Positions 4,556 to 6,995 of a stretch of DNA of 6,995 bases are shown here, one piece after another. A program made the position numbers and the translations under genes. The stretch covers positions 1 to 6,995 of the forward strand of contig CAYQCH010000038.1 in NCBI GenBank assembly GCA_964415935.1. Direction: 5' to 3'. The notes below the pieces were generated by a model. The model was not told where the DNA came from. It made no database searches and saw only the letters and a list, made by a program, of their open reading frames with translations. Each line of letters begins with the position of its first letter. The first letter of the stretch is position 1. This DNA comes from CAYQCH01 sp964415935 (lineage in GTDB: Bacteria > Patescibacteriota > Patescibacteriia > VMEV01 > CAYQCH01).

Positions 4556-5497
4556 ATGTTCTTTCGACAATTCGCGCTCTGCGCGCTCCTCCTGTCGTCC
4601 GGCTGCGTTGGCCGCACGATTCGGGAGGACACGGCTTGCGAAATCGTGCCGCCTGGCACGGCGGAAGCGGTGCGGCGATCGTTTCATCCGTCGCTCGACG
4701 AATTCATCGACTCACTAAACTTCTCCACGTTTGATGCGACGGGAAGCGGCTATTCCGGCTACTACTGCCCTGGAGTCGGCGTCTGCATCGCCAAACACCA
4801 TGTTGGCCGCATGGAATTTGAAACAAGCGTCGCCCATGAAGTCCTCCATGCCGTACACTTCCACGACTTGTTTGACGAAGATGCGTTTCACGCCGCCCTG
4901 GAGCGGCTGCTCGCCGATCCCGAATACTCGGACTTCGTCGATGAGGTGGAGGCGGACGGATGGCAGGGATTCATTTATTTCCTCTTTGAGGAAAGCGAGT
5001 ACTTTGCCCGAGTCGGCGACGAAATCGTGCGACGGCGCGGCATCGACGTCCCGGAATACTTGTGGCCGGCATATCGCGGGATCCTGCATCCGGCGATCGA
5101 GGAAAACGGCCGCCGCTACCGGCGCAACCCCTTCCCGCAAAAGGCGGGGGTACAATTCGAAGACGGCGTCGTCCAGCAGCCGCTGCTGAAGTACGCCATC
5201 GGACTGCCCTCCGCTCACGACCATGTCTTGCCGCGCCACGGAGCCCGAGGATTTATCGTCGACCTCGACATCGACGCCGGCACCTCTAACAACGCCCTGA
5301 TGTTGCGCTTCTTGCGGGGTACAGGGGAGTTGATCACCAGCTGCCATGCGACGCTCAGTGTCAGCGCATGCGGCGTCATGCGCTGGCGATGTACCTGGGA
5401 CCCGGCGCAGGCGCGGGACATCCTGACCGCCTGGCTGGATCACGACCTCGTCATTGAGGGTTTCGACCCCATGTCCGTGGCCATGACGAAACGATAA
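4556..5497 (+). CDS. Putative lipoprotein with zinc metallopeptidase motif, 313 aa
   Basis: The protein is predicted to be exported and lipid-anchored: MFFRQFALCALLLSSGC gives a short signal peptide with lipobox LSSGC and lipidated Cys17. The metallopeptidase signature is at 94-98 (HEVLH, within SVAHEVLHAVHFHD). In gluzincins the two His and a downstream Glu bind zinc, and the Glu of HExxH is the catalytic base. SEYFA at 147-151 (Glu148) is a good candidate for the third ligand, because ATLF-like peptidases carry a similar EFFAE motif. His101 and His103 are other possible ligands. Several cysteines (28, 71, 77 and later ones) could form disulfides. The C-terminal half (RRYRRNPFPQ... FIVDLDID...) is unassigned. 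The start is the ATG after AAAGGAGG (4544-4551), not the in-frame ATG at 4448, which would put 36 basic residues ahead of the signal peptide. Substrate and family are not established. Confidence 0.8.
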   Translation: MFFRQFALCALLLSSGCVGRTIREDTACEIVPPGTAEAVRRSFHPSLDEFIDSLNFSTFDATGSGYSGYYCPGVGVCIAKHHVGRMEFETSVAHEVLHAVHFHDLFDEDAFHAALERLLADPEYSDFVDEVEADGWQGFIYFLFEESEYFARVGDEIVRRRGIDVPEYLWPAYRGILHPAIEENGRRYRRNPFPQKAGVQFEDGVVQQPLLKYAIGLPSAHDHVLPRHGARGFIVDLDIDAGTSNNALMLRFLRGTGELITSCHATLSVSACGVMRWRCTWDPAQARDILTAWLDHDLVIEGFDPMSVAMTKR

Positions 5498-5522
5498 GCG
5501 GCGGGCGAGCAATCATGGAGGA

Positions 5523-5567
5523 AACAAAAACACCCCTGAAGCAGGACTTCAGGGGTGTTCCTTTTTC
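5523..5567. terminator. Bidirectional terminator between the metallopeptidase gene and trxB
   Basis: AACACCCCTGAAG (5529-5541) pairs perfectly over 13 bp with its complement at 5547-5559, with a 5-base loop. On the plus strand CCTTTTTC follows; on the minus strand TTTGTTT follows. It lies 31 bases past the metallopeptidase stop and 12 bases past the trxB stop, so it serves both converging units. Confidence 0.92.
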
Positions 5568-5571
5568 GCAT

Positions 5572-6510
5572 TTACGTCCAGTCTATCATCACGGCGCGCT
5601 TGCCTTCCTTTGCCATCAGGTATTCGTAGCATTTCAGCGCGGCCTTGCATCCTTCCCCGCCGGAAGTAATAACCTGCTTGTACGGCGCGGTGGTGCAGTC
5701 CCCCGCCGCAAACAACCCCGGGGTTTTTGTTTCGCAATCCACGGAAATTTCCAAATGGCCGCGCGCGTTGCGGTTCACCAGGTCGCCCAGCCAGGACGTG
5801 GCCGTGGTGTATCCGATGTTGACGCAAACGCCGTCCGCGGCTAGTTCACGCTCCGCGCCGGTTTTAACATCCTTCACGCGCACTCCCGTCAGCTCGTTTT
5901 CTCCCAACAGCGCCGTAACCTCACTGTTGAGCACCATTTCCACGTTGGGGAAAGACTTGATCTGCGCGAACGTAACCTCTTCGCCGCGGAACTGGTCGCG
6001 GCGGTGGATGAGATAGATTTTTTTGGCGAGAGGTTGCAGGAATAAAATAGAATCAAAAGCGGAATTCCCGCCGCCCACCACGGCCACGTCTTTGCCCGCA
6101 AACCGCGGGCCATGTTCCGTCGCCGCGCAAAACACGCTCGTTCCCTTAAACTGCTCCTCTTTGGGCAAACCCAAATCACGCGGCGTCAGACCGAAAGCCA
6201 AGATAACGCTTTTGGCCTGGAAAGATTCCTTCGGCGTGCGCACGGTAAAAACACCCTCGGATTGTTCGACGGCCTTTACTTCATTGAAATCAAACTCAGC
6301 GCCGTACTGGCCGGCCTGCTCCTTAAACTGCTGCATCAACGCCAAACCGCCGGTTACCATAAGGCCCGGATAGTTATAAATTTTATCTGTCAGTGCGGCC
6401 TGCCCTCCCAGGTCTTTGGAGATCACAAGCGTTTTCAGCTTGCGGCGGGCCGCATACAGGGCGGCGGTCAGTCCCGCCGGCCCTGCGCCGACAATAATCA
6501 CGTCGTACAT
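5572..6510 (-). CDS. trxB: Thioredoxin reductase-like flavoprotein with an incomplete CxxC site
   Basis: Thioredoxin reductase moves electrons from NADPH through FAD and a CxxC disulfide to thioredoxin. The 312-aa length and plan are those of the low-molecular-weight type. The FAD motif GAGPAGLTAA is at 8-17, GGQ at 35-37, and the NADPH motif GGGNSA at 146-151. HRRDQFR at 169-175 reads the 2'-phosphate, and AAGDC at 268-272 with PYKQV completes the FAD site. The redox centre, normally CATCDG, reads CAATEHG (128-134), one residue longer and keeping only Cys128. The codons are intact and in frame, so this is not a simple frameshift. Either the flavoprotein reduces its partner differently or it is no longer a disulfide reductase. 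It lies four bases behind thioredoxin in a two-gene operon, with no Shine-Dalgarno of its own, so translational coupling is likely. The symbol is used for family and context; the activity is less certain. Confidence 0.9.
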   Translation of the reverse strand: MYDVIIVGAGPAGLTAALYAARRKLKTLVISKDLGGQAALTDKIYNYPGLMVTGGLALMQQFKEQAGQYGAEFDFNEVKAVEQSEGVFTVRTPKESFQAKSVILAFGLTPRDLGLPKEEQFKGTSVFCAATEHGPRFAGKDVAVVGGGNSAFDSILFLQPLAKKIYLIHRRDQFRGEEVTFAQIKSFPNVEMVLNSEVTALLGENELTGVRVKDVKTGAERELAADGVCVNIGYTTATSWLGDLVNRNARGHLEISVDCETKTPGLFAAGDCTTAPYKQVITSGGEGCKAALKCYEYLMAKEGKRAVMIDWT

Positions 6511-6514
6511 GCTG

Positions 6515-6832
6515 TTACGTTAACTCGGCAAGCTTGGAGGTCAGCGCTTCCTTGCTCTGCACGCCGACCATCTGATCCATGACTTTTCCATCCTTAAAAA
6601 ACAAGATGGTGGGCACGCTCATGATATTGAATTGCTGGGCCAACCCGGACTGCTCGTCCACGTCTACCAAAGCGACTTTGGCATTGCTCGTTTCCGCGGC
6701 GATTTCATGAATGACCGGGGCCAAAACTTTGCAGGGGGTGCACCAGGTGGCGCCGAATTCAACCATCACCGGAACCTGAGATTCAAGGACTTCTTGCTGG
6801 AAATTGGATTCAGTAATTGTCAGTTCGTTCAT
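6515..6832 (-). CDS. trxA: Thioredoxin
   Basis: Thioredoxin is a small cytoplasmic dithiol protein that reduces disulfides in target proteins. In 105 residues it shows the redox site WCTPCK at 30-35 (Cys31, Cys34) and the cis-proline in MSVPTILFF (Pro74). It also has the strand-turn VALVDVDE at 53-60 and the closing FKDGKVMDQMVG. The active site has Thr in place of the common Gly (WCGPC). The buried Asp of E. coli (residue 26) is Glu25 here, and the Trp two residues later is Gly27. The frame is open 16 codons further upstream, but the family starts near the ATG at 6832-6830. There is no Shine-Dalgarno; the start context AACCTATG equals that of the membrane-protein gene. It is the first gene of the operon with the reductase. 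Confidence 0.95.
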   Translation of the reverse strand: MNELTITESNFQQEVLESQVPVMVEFGATWCTPCKVLAPVIHEIAAETSNAKVALVDVDEQSGLAQQFNIMSVPTILFFKDGKVMDQMVGVQSKEALTSKLAELT

Positions 6833-6860
6833 AGGTTTATGTTTGGGGACACACGAATGA

Positions 6861-6888
6861 AACAGACCGGCCGGAACCAAAGTCTGTT
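6861..6888 (-). promoter_or_regulatory. 5'-end stem-loop of the thioredoxin operon mRNA
   Basis: On the minus strand AACAGAC (6888-6882) pairs perfectly with GTCTGTT (6867-6861) around a 14-base loop. The first base of the stem is the predicted transcription start. No U-tract follows, so it is not a terminator. Confidence 0.55.
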
Positions 6889-6893
6889 AAGAG

Positions 6894-6922
6894 AGTGTAC
6901 CGCCTCAAAAGGGCACTGTCTA
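6894..6922 (-). promoter_or_regulatory. Promoter of the trxA-trxB operon (TAGACA, 17 bp, TACACT)
   Basis: On the minus strand, TAGACA (6922-6917, 5 of 6), a 17-base spacer and TACACT (6899-6894, 4 of 6). The predicted start is A6888, giving a leader of about 55 bases. Confidence 0.65.
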
Positions 6923-6941
6923 GAAAACGAAAAAAACCACT

Positions 6942-6964
6942 AAAAAAACCCCGTTCGGGGTTTT
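6942..6964 (-). terminator. Intrinsic terminator of a gene lying beyond the right edge
   Basis: On the minus strand AAAACCCC (6964-6957) pairs with GGGGTTTT (6952-6945) around a 4-base loop, with three more T (6944-6942). It lies upstream of the trx promoter, so it should end a minus-strand gene to the right. The last bases of the window are open in two minus frames, ending in TAG at 6976 (KREKA*) or TAA at 6966 (KRGKKLRRD*). Too little is present to call that gene. Confidence 0.85.
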
Positions 6965-6995
6965 CTTAGTCTCGTCTAAGCTTTTTCCCTCTTTT

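Noticed and set aside
4715..5512. Minus-strand frame of 265 codons over the metallopeptidase gene
   Set aside because: It is antisense to a gene with a signal peptide, HExxH, a Shine-Dalgarno and a terminator. It shows no motif of its own and would start beside the shared terminator.
1..6995. Search for tRNA, rRNA, CRISPR repeats, insertion sequences or attachment sites
   Set aside because: I saw no tRNA-like cloverleaf, repeat array, transposase or direct repeats at borders. The gaps longer than 100 bases (158-353, 948-1105, 3582-3700, 4406-4555, 6833-6995) are accounted for by promoters and hairpins.

Overview
The window looks like a piece of a bacterial chromosome. My best guess at its source is the Candidate Phyla Radiation (Patescibacteria, Parcubacteria-like), which is an inference. 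It rests on the NusA N-terminus, the wording of the small three-helix membrane protein and of the methyltransferase, and the compact layout of mostly single-gene transcription units. TGA is used as a stop (rnhB, the 234-aa gene, the first lipoprotein), so the glycine-TGA code of some of these lineages does not apply.

Layout, left to right. On the minus strand: the 5' end of nusA (cut by the window edge); an orphan lipoprotein; a 105-aa protein of unknown function; yraN (UPF0102 nuclease fold); a three-helix membrane protein; a class I SAM-dependent methyltransferase; and rnhB (RNase HII). After a divergent promoter region come two plus-strand genes, a 234-aa soluble protein of unknown function and a secreted lipoprotein with a zinc-metallopeptidase signature (HEVLH). 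They end at a bidirectional terminator that they share with a converging minus-strand thioredoxin-thioredoxin reductase operon. A terminator at the right edge implies another minus-strand gene just outside.

The conserved genes do informational and redox housekeeping: transcription (NusA), RNA/DNA hybrid removal (RNase HII), a nuclease-fold protein (YraN) and thiol redox (Trx/TrxB). The reductase keeps its FAD and NADPH motifs but has CAATEHG where the CATCDG active site should be, so only one of the two redox cysteines is left. The four genes without recognised core functions (two lipoproteins, the 105-aa protein and the 234-aa protein) all have strong Shine-Dalgarno sequences. The seven conserved genes have none.

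The most unusual signal is in the intergenic regions. Sigma70-type promoters can be read before most genes, several with exact 17-base spacing. At six of them a stem-loop begins within about two bases of the predicted transcription start. In two of these the Shine-Dalgarno lies inside the same small GTTCC...GGAAC hairpin. In nusA a terminator-like hairpin with seven U residues sits between promoter and gene.
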